From Paraburkholderia sp. (lineage in GTDB: Bacteria; Pseudomonadota; Gammaproteobacteria; Burkholderiales; Burkholderiaceae): a stretch of 64,000 nt of DNA. The number at the start of each line of letters is the position of its first letter. Positions within the stretch are counted from its first letter, which is position 1. The notes beneath the pieces were generated by a model that ran no database searches, was not told where the DNA came from, and saw nothing but the letters and a program-made list of their open reading frames with translations. Both the position numbers and the translations under genes were made by a program. Location: positions 62,001 through 126,000 of the forward strand of contig NZ_JAPWKB010000002.1 of the NCBI RefSeq assembly GCF_028283785.1, written 5' to 3'. Positions 44,417 through 53,267 of the stretch are shown one piece after another.

Positions 44417-45220
44417 TCACCGAAACCGCTGCCGGAACTGCTGCGGTGTGCTGCCGAATGCACGCCGGAACATCACCGTGAACGTGCGGACATCCGCATA
44501 GCCGAGATCCTGCGCAACCTGCGCGACGGCATGCCCCACCGACAACTTCGACATCGCTTCGGCCAGCCGCAACTGTTCGCGCCACTGCCCGAAGGTCATT
44601 CCGGTTTCGTCGCGAAACATCCGCGCGAGCGTACGCGAACTCGCGCCGACACGCTCCGCCCAACGCTCGAGCGTATCGCTGCTCGACGGCTGCGCGACGA
44701 GGCTATCGCAGATGCTGCGCAAACGCGGACTGACCGGCAACGGCAAGCGCGCATCGTGCGTGTCCTGCGCGGCTTCGTCGCGATTGTCCGCGTCCTGCAG
44801 CAGCCGCAAGATCAGCGGCACGATCAGCGCATTGCGACTGTCGGCGGGATCGTCGAGACCAGGATCGAACATGCCGAGAATCGTCGCGCGCAACAGTTCG
44901 CCGACCGCGATCACACGGCAATCGTGTGTCTGCTGCGGCAACGAATCCGGCTCGATATAGAGCGTGCGCATCGACACTTCGCCGACCATATGCAACTCGT
45001 GCTCGACCTGCGAGCCGATCAGCAACGCGTGACCCGGCGTCAGCATCCACAGCCCAAGCGGCGTCACCACTCGCACGATGCCGGTGGTGGCGTAGATCAG
45101 TTGCATCCGGTGATGAAGATGGGCGATTTCGTGCGCGCCGTCGCTGTACTCGATTTCCTGCGCAATCACTTTCCGGGCGGCCATCGTGTCGCCGTAAGTC
45201 TGCAATTTCGGTTTATGCAT
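44417..45220 (-). CDS. AraC-family transcriptional regulator
   Basis: A 267-residue regulator. The N-terminal cupin-like part (EIEYSDGAHEIAHLHHRMQLIYA, LTPGHALLIGSQVEHEL) binds the effector, and the C-terminal double helix-turn-helix (LERWAERVGASSRTLARMF, AQVAQDLGYADVRTFTVMFRRAFGS) binds DNA. It diverges from the second TonB receptor operon across about 250 bases that contain a TGTCCTG direct repeat. AraC regulators of siderophore uptake often use the imported siderophore as inducer, which would suit this position. The start at 45220 is likely; 45184 is possible. Confidence 0.92.
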   Translation of the reverse strand: MHKPKLQTYGDTMAARKVIAQEIEYSDGAHEIAHLHHRMQLIYATTGIVRVVTPLGLWMLTPGHALLIGSQVEHELHMVGEVSMRTLYIEPDSLPQQTHDCRVIAVGELLRATILGMFDPGLDDPADSRNALIVPLILRLLQDADNRDEAAQDTHDARLPLPVSPRLRSICDSLVAQPSSSDTLERWAERVGASSRTLARMFRDETGMTFGQWREQLRLAEAMSKLSVGHAVAQVAQDLGYADVRTFTVMFRRAFGSTPQQFRQRFR

Positions 45221-45269
45221 GACCGCTTTAGAACGTTATTTTTGTTAAATACATGGATTGAGACACGCA

Positions 45270-45297
45270 TGTCCTGTTTTATGCCAAAGTTGTCCTG
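45270..45297. promoter_or_regulatory. Putative AraC operator: TGTCCTG direct repeat
   Basis: TGTCCTG occurs at 45270-45276 and 45291-45297, start to start 21 bases, two turns of the helix on one face, as usual for AraC half-sites. It lies between the AraC gene and the TonB receptor operon, about 180 bases before the receptor start. No Fur box was seen in this gap. Confidence 0.5.
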
Positions 45298-45477
45298 ACT
45301 GTGCACAAGGCCAACCATTATAGTGTCGCCAGTTCGGCACAGACCGACTCTCTCCTCTGCGGTCCCCAATCGCTCAAACACTTTATCGATGGCCATCAAG
45401 AGCCCGTCGTAACCGCTTTTTCTTCGTCCGCCGCGAGCACTTCGCGACGACGTTTACTGTCGATTGGGGATATCCAC

Positions 45478-47673
45478 ATGAATACCGGGGTGCGCGGCTC
45501 GACCGCGCTGAGCTTGCTGTTGTGTCTATTGGGCGGAACGTCGGCGGTCTATGCACAGACATCGACCACGCAGTCCGCCGCGACAGCCGACGGCGCGCAG
45601 TTGCCGACCGTCAAAGTCAACGCCGCCGACGCCGACTCGCATACCGGCGTCGCTGACGGTTATGTGCCGGTTACGGCTACCACCGCCACCAAAACCGACA
45701 CGCCGCTGATCGAGACGCCGCAATCGGTTTCCGTCGTCACGCAGGCGCAAATGACGGCTCAAGCGGCGACCAGCGTGGCCGCAGCGCTGCGTTACACGTC
45801 GAGCGTGCTGCCCGAATTGCGCGGCGCATCGACCGACGGCGCACCGTATCTGTATAGCCGCGGCTTCGTGCTCGAACAGTTCATGGACGGCACGCGGATG
45901 CCGAGCGACACCAGCTTCGGCTACGCCGTGCCGAACTTCGACCCTTACGGACTCGAACGGATCGACGTGCTGCATGGCCCGTCGTCGGTGCTGTATGGAC
46001 AGGCGAATCCCGGCGGGGTCGCGAACCTGGTCAGCAAGCGCCCGACCACCACGCCGATCCACGAAGTGTTCGTGACCACCGGCAGCCACAATCGCGCCGA
46101 ATTCGGTTTCGATCTGGGCGGCGCGCTGACCGCCGACGGCAAACTGTCGTACCGGTTGACCGGTCTTGGGCTCGATACCGGCACGCAGGTCGACGGCGTG
46201 AAGCAGAAACGCATCTATATCGCACCCGCCGTTACGTGGAAGCCCGACGACAACACCACGCTGACCGTGATGGCCAAATATCAGCGCGATCCGGATGTCG
46301 GTTACTACAACTATGTGCCCGCGATCGGCAGCATTCTGGACAACCCGAACGGTCAGATTTCGAGTCATACGAACGTCGGCGACGAGAATTACGATCACCA
46401 CACGCGGACCCAGTATTCGGTCGGCTACGAGTTCGAACATCGCTTCAATCCGGTCTGGACCGTGCGTCAGAACCTGCGCTATACGGTCGTCAGCGACGAT
46501 CTCGCCAACGTGTTCCCATATCCGAACGGCTATGCGACCGGCTCCACGACCACCATCAACCGCTACGCGTTCACCAACGACGAAACCGCGAAATTCTTCA
46601 CCGTCGACAACCAGGCGCAAGCGAAATTCACGACCGGTCCGCTCGCTCATACGGCGCTGTTCGGTTTCGATTTTCAGCGCGTCTGGTTCAAGCAGACAGT
46701 CGGATCGAACTTCGTCGAGCCGACGCTGAACCTGTTCAATCCGGTCTATCTGCCGATCACCGGCACCACCGCCACGTCCAACGACATGGTGCGGATGAAG
46801 CAGTTCGGCGCGTACGCGCAAGATCAGATCGCCTATGGAAAATGGCGCTTCCTGATGGGCGTGCGGGAAGACTGGGCCGCCGCCGACGACACCAATCCGC
46901 TACAAGGCTATGCGTTGACGCAATCGCAACGCGCGTTCACGTGGCGCACCGGCCTCGTCTATCTATTCGACAACGGACTCGCGCCGTACGCGAGCTATTC
47001 GAAGTCGTTCGACCCGCAGATCGGCTCGACCTACACCGGCGCGCCGCTGAAACCGACCACCGCCGAACAGTATGAAATCGGCATCAAGTATCAGCCGCGC
47101 GGCTACAACAGCTTTATCACCGCGTCGCTGTTCGACCTGCGCGAACGCAATGTGGCGAGCAGCGATGCGGACCACTCCGGATACAGCGTACAGATCGGCC
47201 AGGTGCGCGCGCGCGGACTCGAACTGGAAGGACATGCGAGCCTGAGCGACAATCTCGACCTCGTCGCGTCGTACACGTATCTGAACAACGTGACGACACA
47301 GAGCAACCTCACCGGCACCACGATCGACGGCGCGACGGTATCGCTGCAAGGCCTGCAACCGTGGGGTATTCCGCGTCACTCCGCATCCGCGTGGCTCGAT
47401 TACACGCTGCACGCAGGCACATTCCGCGGCCTCGGATTCGGCGGCGGCGTGCGCTATGTCGGCGCGAGCTACGATCAGACCAACACGATCCATGTCGGCT
47501 CGCGCACGCTGATCGACGCGGCCGTGCATTACGACACCGGCAAGCACTGGTTGTTCTCGGTGAACGGCACCAACCTGTTCAACCGGCAATACGTGGCCGC
47601 GTGCCAGAGCGGCGGCATCTGCAATTTCGGCGACGGCGTCGAAGTGCTGGCATCGGCGCGGTATCGGTGGTGA
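45478..47673 (+). CDS. TonB-dependent siderophore receptor, AraC-linked
   Basis: Outer-membrane ferric-siderophore receptor of 731 residues. The signal peptide is STALSLLLCLLGGTSAVYAQ. The plug has ETPQSVSVVTQAQM, YLYSRGFVLEQFMDGTR and LERIDVLHGPSSVLYGQANP; the barrel ends in the terminal Trp of SARYRW. The ATG at 45478 follows GGGGAT; a start 59 codons earlier would put a non-signal leader in front. It is the first gene of a receptor, binding protein and fused permease operon, and it faces an AraC regulator. The plug motifs are of the hydroxamate and catecholate FhuA/FoxA-like class. Confidence 0.92.
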   Translation: MNTGVRGSTALSLLLCLLGGTSAVYAQTSTTQSAATADGAQLPTVKVNAADADSHTGVADGYVPVTATTATKTDTPLIETPQSVSVVTQAQMTAQAATSVAAALRYTSSVLPELRGASTDGAPYLYSRGFVLEQFMDGTRMPSDTSFGYAVPNFDPYGLERIDVLHGPSSVLYGQANPGGVANLVSKRPTTTPIHEVFVTTGSHNRAEFGFDLGGALTADGKLSYRLTGLGLDTGTQVDGVKQKRIYIAPAVTWKPDDNTTLTVMAKYQRDPDVGYYNYVPAIGSILDNPNGQISSHTNVGDENYDHHTRTQYSVGYEFEHRFNPVWTVRQNLRYTVVSDDLANVFPYPNGYATGSTTTINRYAFTNDETAKFFTVDNQAQAKFTTGPLAHTALFGFDFQRVWFKQTVGSNFVEPTLNLFNPVYLPITGTTATSNDMVRMKQFGAYAQDQIAYGKWRFLMGVREDWAAADDTNPLQGYALTQSQRAFTWRTGLVYLFDNGLAPYASYSKSFDPQIGSTYTGAPLKPTTAEQYEIGIKYQPRGYNSFITASLFDLRERNVASSDADHSGYSVQIGQVRARGLELEGHASLSDNLDLVASYTYLNNVTTQSNLTGTTIDGATVSLQGLQPWGIPRHSASAWLDYTLHAGTFRGLGFGGGVRYVGASYDQTNTIHVGSRTLIDAAVHYDTGKHWLFSVNGTNLFNRQYVAACQSGGICNFGDGVEVLASARYRW

Positions 47674-47707
47674 TGGGCAATCTCGACAGGACGCATCGCG
47701 GAGTGAC

Positions 47708-48658
47708 ATGCTGAGACGACAGTTTTTGCAGGCCGCCGCACTCGCGCCGTGTTTCGGCGCGAGTGCGGCCGTGTCACGCGCGGCGCAACCGGCTCGCGCG
47801 CCGGTTGTGCCGCGCGTCGTCGTGCTCGACTGGGGCGTGCTCGAAACCTTGCTGGCGATGGGCGTCGTGCCCGTGGGCGCAGCGGAAATCGACAGTTATC
47901 GTGACAGCGTGGTGTCGCCCGACGTGCCGTCCAGCGTGGCGGACGTCGGCTTGCGTCTTGCGCCGAGTCTCGAACTGCTGCAACAGATCGCGCCCGATCG
48001 CATCCTGATCAACTCCAGCCAGGAATCGCAACGCGCGATGCTCGAACGCATCGCGCCCGTCGATGCATTCGCGATCTACACCGATGCCGGTGCGCCGTAT
48101 CAGCGCTCGCAGGCGGTCACGCTACAGCTCGGTCGCCTGTGCGCATGCGAAGCTGCCGCGCGCGACCTGATCGCTTCGACACAACAGCGGCTGACGACGG
48201 CGCGTGCGCATATCGCCACCCAACGCGCAACACAACGCGGCACGGCTCACGCCACCCGGCCGCTGTATCTGATCCGCTTTTTCGATGCGCGGCATATCGG
48301 CGTCTACGGCGCGCACAGCCTGTTTCAGGACGTGCTCGATGCGCTCGACGCATCGAATGCATGGCGCGGCCAGACCGATTACTGGGGCATCGGCGTGACC
48401 GGAATCGAAGCGCTGGCGGCCGCGCCCGACGCCGACGTGCTGTACTTCGACCCGCTGCCCGGCGGCGTCGCGCGCACACTCGCGACCAACCGCCTCTGGC
48501 ACGCATTGCCCGCAGTCGCGGCAGGCCGCGTCGCGGCGATGCCGCCGTTCTGGGGCTTCGGCATGTTGCCGTCGGCGGCGCGTTTCGCCGACGCGTTGTC
48601 CGCGGTGTTAGCGGATGGCTCGTCCGCCCAAGCCGCCGTCGCGCGAGCGCCGTTATGA
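47708..48658 (+). CDS. fhuD: Iron-siderophore ABC transporter binding protein (FhuD-like)
   Basis: Periplasmic binding protein of 316 residues, starting with a signal peptide that has a twin-arginine-like MLRRQFLQAAALAP sequence. RVVVLDWGVLETLLAMGVVPVG, PSLELLQQIAPDRILINS and PPFWGFGMLPSAARF are typical of the FhuD/BtuF helical-backbone fold. GGAG lies five bases before the ATG. Its stop overlaps the permease start (ATGA). It takes the ferric siderophore delivered by the receptor just upstream and hands it to the FhuB-like permease. Confidence 0.9.
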   Translation: MLRRQFLQAAALAPCFGASAAVSRAAQPARAPVVPRVVVLDWGVLETLLAMGVVPVGAAEIDSYRDSVVSPDVPSSVADVGLRLAPSLELLQQIAPDRILINSSQESQRAMLERIAPVDAFAIYTDAGAPYQRSQAVTLQLGRLCACEAAARDLIASTQQRLTTARAHIATQRATQRGTAHATRPLYLIRFFDARHIGVYGAHSLFQDVLDALDASNAWRGQTDYWGIGVTGIEALAAAPDADVLYFDPLPGGVARTLATNRLWHALPAVAAGRVAAMPPFWGFGMLPSAARFADALSAVLADGSSAQAAVARAPL

Positions 48659-50676
48659 CCGTGATGCGCATTCACGCTCTCCAGGCCGGCGCGCGTGCAT
48701 GGCTGCCCGCCGCGCTGACCCTGCTCGCTTTCGCCACCGCGAGCGCGCTGAGTATCGCGAGTCTGTCCGCGATCCTGCCGCCGTCGCTGTGGTGGCACGC
48801 GCTACATTCGCCCGATCCGCACGACATCCAGCAGATCATCGCGCACGACAGCTGGTTGCCGCGTCTCGTCGTCAGCTGGCTGTGCGGCGCGCTGCTCGGT
48901 CTGGCGGGGACCGTCTTCCAGCAAGTGTTGCGCAATCCGCTCGCCGAACCGATGACGCTCGGCGTGTCCGCCGGCGCGCAACTCGCGCTGACGCTCGCCA
49001 CGTTGTGGGCGCCTGCATTGCTCGGCGACATGCAGCCGTGGGTCGCGCTCGCCGGCGCGACGATCAGCGCGGCGCTCGTGTTCGCGCTGTCGTGGCGCAG
49101 CCAGCTTGCGCCCGTCACCGTGGCCGTTGCAGGGCTGGTCGTGACGCTGTATTGCGGCTCGATCGGCGTGGCGCTGCAACTGTTCTACGCGCCGTATCTG
49201 CGCGGGCTGTTTATCTGGGGCGGCGGCTCATTGGTCCAGCAGGACTGGCACACGGTGACGATGCTCGGCGCGCGCCTCGCGATCGGCGGCGCGCTTGCGT
49301 TCGCGCTGCTCAAGCCCATGACGCTGTTCGGCCTCGACGACGCGAACGCGCACAGCCTCGGCCTGTCGTTGCGACGGATGCGGCTCGCTGCGCTCGCGCT
49401 CGCCGTCGTGCTGAGCGCGGCCGTGGTGAGTGCAGTCGGCGTGATCGGCTTTGTCGGACTGGCTGCGCCCGCGCTCGCCAGCATGGCCGGCGCGCGACGT
49501 CTGTCGCAACGGCTGTGGGCCGCGCCCTTATGCGGCGCGCTACTGTTGTGGCTCACCGATCAGGCCGTCCAGCAGATGTCCGGCCTCATGGGCGACCTGA
49601 TTCCGACCGGCGCGGCCACCGCGCTGGCCGGCGCGCCGTTGATGCTGATGCTGCTCGCGCGAATGCGTCGCGCGTCGCCACTGCCCGTCACGCGCGACGA
49701 CGGTTTTCCCGCGCATCCGGTGTCGCGCGTCACGATGCGCTGGCGCTTCGTCGCGATTGCGCTGCTGTGCGTCGCGACGCTCGCGATTGCGCTCGACTTC
49801 GGTCGCGGCGCGCACGGCTGGCACTTCAGCGGCCTCGAAGAATGGTCGCGCGTCGCGATCTGGCGCGCGCCGCGCGCAGTCGCCGCGCTCGCGGCCGGCG
49901 CGATGCTCGCGGTCGCGGGCGCGTTGATGCAGCGCGTGACCGGCAATCCGCTGGCGAGTCCCGAAGTGCTCGGCGTCAGCGCAGGCGCGGCGTTGGGGCT
50001 GATCGTCGTGGTGGTCGGCATGGGCGACGCAGGACCGGCCACACGGCTTGCCGCGACCACGCTCGGCGCGTTGAGCGCACTGCTTGCGATCCTGTGGTTT
50101 TCGAGCCGTTCGCGCTTCGCGCCGGACCGCGTCCTGCTGGCCGGCATTGCGATCGGCGCGTTGTTTCAGGCAGTGGTTGCCGTGGCGATCGCAAGCGGCG
50201 GCGAACATGCGACGACCTTACTGCAATGGCTGGCCGGTTCGACCTACACGATCACGCCACGCGACGCCGCGCTTACGCTCGGCATCGGTGTGCTCCTCTG
50301 TGCGCTGACGCCGTTGTGCAATCGCTGGCTGCAAATCCTGCCGCTCGGCGATGCGTCCGCGCAGGCTATCGGCGTCCAGACGGGACGGGCGCGGCTCGTG
50401 TTGCTCGGGCTGATCGCGCTGCTCACCGCGGCCGCCACGTTGAGCGTTGGACCGTTGTCGTTCGTCGGGCTGACCGCGCCGCATTTCGCGCGGCTTGCCG
50501 GCGCGCGACGCCCGTTGCATCAGGCGATGCTGGCCGCACCGATTGGCGCATTGACGATCCTCGTCGCCGACTGGCTGGGCCGTGTGCTGTTGATGCCGCG
50601 CGAATTGCCCGCCGGACTGGTCGCGACGCTGATCGGCGCGCCGTATCTGCTGTGGCTGCTTGCGAAGCGGCGTTGA
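48655..50676 (+). CDS. fhuB: Fused iron-siderophore ABC permease (FhuB-like)
   Basis: Inner-membrane permease of 673 residues, a tandem fusion of two FecCD-type halves, each with about ten helices, as in FhuB. Duplicate motifs show this: VLRNPLAEPMTLGVSAGAQL in the first half and VTGNPLASPEVLGVSAGAAL in the second; GFVGLAAPALASMAGARR and SFVGLTAPHFARLAGARR likewise. The start at 48655 overlaps the fhuD stop in ATGA. The ATPase gene fhuC that normally belongs here is absent; no ATPase gene for it is found in the window, so it must be shared or encoded elsewhere. Confidence 0.93.
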   Translation: MTVMRIHALQAGARAWLPAALTLLAFATASALSIASLSAILPPSLWWHALHSPDPHDIQQIIAHDSWLPRLVVSWLCGALLGLAGTVFQQVLRNPLAEPMTLGVSAGAQLALTLATLWAPALLGDMQPWVALAGATISAALVFALSWRSQLAPVTVAVAGLVVTLYCGSIGVALQLFYAPYLRGLFIWGGGSLVQQDWHTVTMLGARLAIGGALAFALLKPMTLFGLDDANAHSLGLSLRRMRLAALALAVVLSAAVVSAVGVIGFVGLAAPALASMAGARRLSQRLWAAPLCGALLLWLTDQAVQQMSGLMGDLIPTGAATALAGAPLMLMLLARMRRASPLPVTRDDGFPAHPVSRVTMRWRFVAIALLCVATLAIALDFGRGAHGWHFSGLEEWSRVAIWRAPRAVAALAAGAMLAVAGALMQRVTGNPLASPEVLGVSAGAALGLIVVVVGMGDAGPATRLAATTLGALSALLAILWFSSRSRFAPDRVLLAGIAIGALFQAVVAVAIASGGEHATTLLQWLAGSTYTITPRDAALTLGIGVLLCALTPLCNRWLQILPLGDASAQAIGVQTGRARLVLLGLIALLTAAATLSVGPLSFVGLTAPHFARLAGARRPLHQAMLAAPIGALTILVADWLGRVLLMPRELPAGLVATLIGAPYLLWLLAKRR

Positions 50677-51292
50677 GTCGGGCGCGACACTCATCACCGC
50701 CTTGGCGCGCGCGACTAAAAATCCTTTGACGGCAATATTGACTCGGCTATGCTTGGTTTGCATTCCGGCGGCGCCTTACTCACTCGCTAGCATCGGTTAG
50801 CGTGACATCGAAGGCGCTTCTTCAAACGTCGTTTCGGGTTCAATCGTGAAAGTCCGTGGTCCATTGGTGAGATACCAGCGCGGTCGGGAAAGAACGATCC
50901 TGTTCGGCTATCCGATCGCTCGACAGGGCGCGGGCCACGCCGCGCCGTCGCGTCCCCTGTCAATCGATACCGTCCTGTCGCGCCGCTCGGTGCGACGACA
51001 CAATGCCGTTTGCGCACCCGACATGCTCGCCGTGCGCACCGACGAAATCGCGTCGCTTCTGCCCTAGCCCGCCTCTCTCCGTTTCCGCCAACGCACCGGT
51101 TGCATAGCGTCGTTCGCGTTCGACTGCACGACAGTCGCGCGTCGCCGCCTGCTGTCCGGCGCCTTGCATTCCTTCGCTTCCCTTGACTTGCCGTTCGCAT
51201 CCGCGCCGGCAAACGACGCGTCACGTCTGCACGAATCGCAGCGCGGCCGTTGCATCGATACGTTGAAAACGCAAACCCCAGGAGATCGTTCA
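50677..51292. other. Long intergenic leader upstream of the potF-like gene
   Basis: About 615 bases without a convincing gene between fhuB and the potF-like gene. A possible 73-codon frame at 50846-51067 lacks a ribosome site and a recognisable product. A promoter-like sequence lies near its left end (50726-50753), which would leave a leader of more than 500 bases before potF. No riboswitch class was recognised in it. Confidence 0.55.
50726..50753 (+). promoter_or_regulatory. Sigma70-like promoter in the potF leader
   Basis: TTGACG (50726-50731) and TATGCT (50748-50753) are separated by 16 bases. The -35 box matches five of six and the -10 box four of six consensus bases. It could drive the potF-like gene with a long leader or a small RNA in the gap. 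This is pattern reading only. Confidence 0.35.
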
Positions 51293-52438
51293 ATGAAGAC
51301 CCGTCAGGCATCCCAACGTTTTTCATTCAAGCGCACCAGCGCTTTGATCCGGTCGATCTGTGCACTCGGCGCCACCGCCGCACTGACCGCCACGCATCCG
51401 GCGCACGCAGCCGACACCGCGCTGAACGTGTACAACTGGTCGGATTACATCGCGAAAGACACCGTGTCCGACTTCGAGAAGCAAACCGGTATTGAAGTGA
51501 AGTACGACAGTTACGATAGCGACGACACGCTTCAGGCGAAATTGCTGGCAGGCAGTTCGGGTTATGACATCGTGGTGCCGACATCGAGCTATATGGCGCG
51601 GCAGATCGAAGCCGGCGTGTATCAGAAGATCGATAAATCGAAGATGCCGAACCTCGCCAACCTCGACCCCGCGCTGATGAAACTGATCGCCGATGCCGAC
51701 CCCGGCAACCAGTACGGCGTACCGTGGGCGTGGGGCACCGACGGTATCGGTTTCAACGTGCAAGCCGTGCAAAAAGCACTCGGTGCCGACGCGCCCGTCG
51801 ATAACTGGTCGCTGCTGTTCGACCCGACCTATATGGCGAAGGAAAAGAGTTGCGGCGTCTCGTTTCTCGACTCGGCCGCCGACGTGTTTCCCGCAGTGCT
51901 GCAATACATGCACAAAGACCCGAACAGCATCAATCCCGGCGACTATCAGGCCGCTTACGACGTGTTGAAAAAAGTACGTCCGTACATCACGCAGTTCAAC
52001 TCGTCCGGCTATATCAACGACCTCGCGAACAACGATATCTGCGTCGCATTCGGTTTTTCCGGCGACGTCGGGATTGCGCGCCGCCGTGCATCGGAAGCGA
52101 AGCGCTCGTATGAAGTGCGCTTCTCGAACATCAAGGATGCCGGGCTATTGTGGATGGACGTGATGGTGATTCCGAAAGACGCGCCGCATCCGGAAGCCGC
52201 GATGAAGTGGATGAACTATATCGAAGACCCGAAGGTCAGCGCCGCCATCACCAACGAAGTGTTCTATCCGACCGTCAACCGCACTGCGCGCAAGTTCGTT
52301 ACGCCCGCGATCGAGCAGGATGTGAATGTCTATCCGCCGGAACCGGTGTTGAGCAAGATGACGTTGATGCGTCCGCAACCGACCGCGATCATGCGCCTTG
52401 AAAACCGTCTGTGGGCGCAGTTGAAGGCAGGCGGCTGA
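51293..52438 (+). CDS. Polyamine ABC transporter binding protein (PotF-like)
   Basis: Periplasmic polyamine-binding protein of the PotD/PotF family, 381 residues. A signal peptide (ALIRSICALGATAALTA, cleaved near AHAAD) leads to LNVYNWSDYIAKDTVSDFEK, the family hallmark, then YDIVVPTSSYMARQIEAG and GVPWAWGTDGIGFNV. The usual Trp, Tyr and Asp ligands for putrescine or spermidine are in these stretches. GGAGA lies seven bases before the ATG at 51293. No permease or ATPase genes adjoin it; it is an orphan binding protein with a cupin gene behind it, so its transporter partners are elsewhere. Confidence 0.92.
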   Translation: MKTRQASQRFSFKRTSALIRSICALGATAALTATHPAHAADTALNVYNWSDYIAKDTVSDFEKQTGIEVKYDSYDSDDTLQAKLLAGSSGYDIVVPTSSYMARQIEAGVYQKIDKSKMPNLANLDPALMKLIADADPGNQYGVPWAWGTDGIGFNVQAVQKALGADAPVDNWSLLFDPTYMAKEKSCGVSFLDSAADVFPAVLQYMHKDPNSINPGDYQAAYDVLKKVRPYITQFNSSGYINDLANNDICVAFGFSGDVGIARRRASEAKRSYEVRFSNIKDAGLLWMDVMVIPKDAPHPEAAMKWMNYIEDPKVSAAITNEVFYPTVNRTARKFVTPAIEQDVNVYPPEPVLSKMTLMRPQPTAIMRLENRLWAQLKAGG

Positions 52439-52470
52439 GCGTCGTCGCAACTTGCCTGGATGTTCGCTGA

Positions 52471-52506
52471 CGCGCACGGCGTGACGTAATCGTCATGCCG
52501 TGCGCG
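52471..52506 (+). terminator. Long hairpin after the potF-like gene
   Basis: Bases 52471-52486 pair with 52491-52506 over the loop TAAT: a 16-base stem with a single G-T wobble. It lies 32 bases after the stop codon. No T run follows, so it may act by rho or protect the message end. Confidence 0.6.
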
Positions 52507-52564
52507 CTGTCGCCGGTTTCACGTTGTTTCTTTGTCACTGTGTCATTCAACTAGAAGTCACGTC

Positions 52565-52939
52565 ATGCGCATATCGAATCTTGTCGATCTCAATCAGCCC
52601 GCCGAAGAAATTGCCGCTTATCGCCCGCAGCCCGACGCGATCGTCGCGGGCGACCCGCAGCAAATCGTTCATACGCACTTTACGAGCCCGTGCGGCCAGT
52701 TGCAGTCCGGCGTCTGGGAAGGCGCGCCCGGCACATGGCGAGTGAATTTCACGGAGAACGAATACTGCGAGATTCTCGCGGGCGTGTCGGTGTTACGGGA
52801 CGAAGACGGCGCGGCACGCACGGTTCGCACCGGCGACCGCTTCCTGATTCCGGCCGGGTTCAAAGGCACCTGGGAAGTCGTCGAATCGTGCCGGAAGGTG
52901 TTTGTGTCGGTGCAATTCGACGACAGCGGCCGCGCGTGA
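52565..52939 (+). CDS. Cupin-domain protein (DUF861 type)
   Basis: A 124-residue single-cupin protein of the (S)-ureidoglycine aminohydrolase-like cupin_3 group. GVWEGAPGTWRVNFTENEYCEILAG and GDRFLIPAGFKGTWEVVE are the two cupin motifs; the metal-binding His residues are largely missing, as in many of this group. Members are often next to polyamine or amino acid oxidation genes with unknown ligand-binding role. It follows the potF-like gene by about 125 bases on the same strand with a hairpin between, so it may have a separate message. Confidence 0.85.
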   Translation: MRISNLVDLNQPAEEIAAYRPQPDAIVAGDPQQIVHTHFTSPCGQLQSGVWEGAPGTWRVNFTENEYCEILAGVSVLRDEDGAARTVRTGDRFLIPAGFKGTWEVVESCRKVFVSVQFDDSGRA

Positions 52940-53267
52940 CGCCATACGTCCGTGGTGCGATCGGCTAGCAGAGCACGACATTGACGGCGAGTCCGCCGGC
53001 AGGCAGCAGGACAGCACCGTGATTGAAGCCCAAAGCGGATTCTTCGTGGACACGGCTCTGTATGGGCAAGTGGGTTGGAGTCACCGCGTGCTGACGCGCA
53101 TCGGACAGGGGGCATCGCACGCGCAGACCGCTGCCGGAATCGACGCCCGGCGGGAACGGACGTGGCGCCGGTCGCGACATGCCGGTTGATCTCGGACCCG
53201 GCTTAGGTTATTGACGAGATAATCGACGCGCTCAACCGCCTGCTTTTGCGACCCCGCCGGAGTCACG
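52940..53267. other. Intergenic stretch without a recognised gene
   Basis: About 330 bases between the cupin and TAXI genes. Short open frames exist on both strands but show no ribosome site, family motif or consistent codon pattern. It probably contains the promoter of the TAXI gene. Confidence 0.55.

Noticed and set aside
48615..50729. Very long (704-codon) open frame in another phase across the permease gene
   Set aside because: Shadow of the FhuB reading caused by high GC; strongly Arg-rich, whereas the chosen frame has duplicated permease motifs and an ATGA overlap.
50780..50930. Possible guanidine or glycine riboswitch in the potF leader
   Set aside because: Some GGTCC and GAGA-like words occur but none of the conserved core motifs or their pairing could be traced.
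50846..51067. 73-codon frame in the potF leader
   Set aside because: No ribosome site, GTG start, Arg-rich composition and no recognisable product.
52902..53189. Open frames on both strands between cupin and TAXI genes
   Set aside because: No start context, no family resemblance and overlap with the cupin end; not convincing even as a gene remnant.
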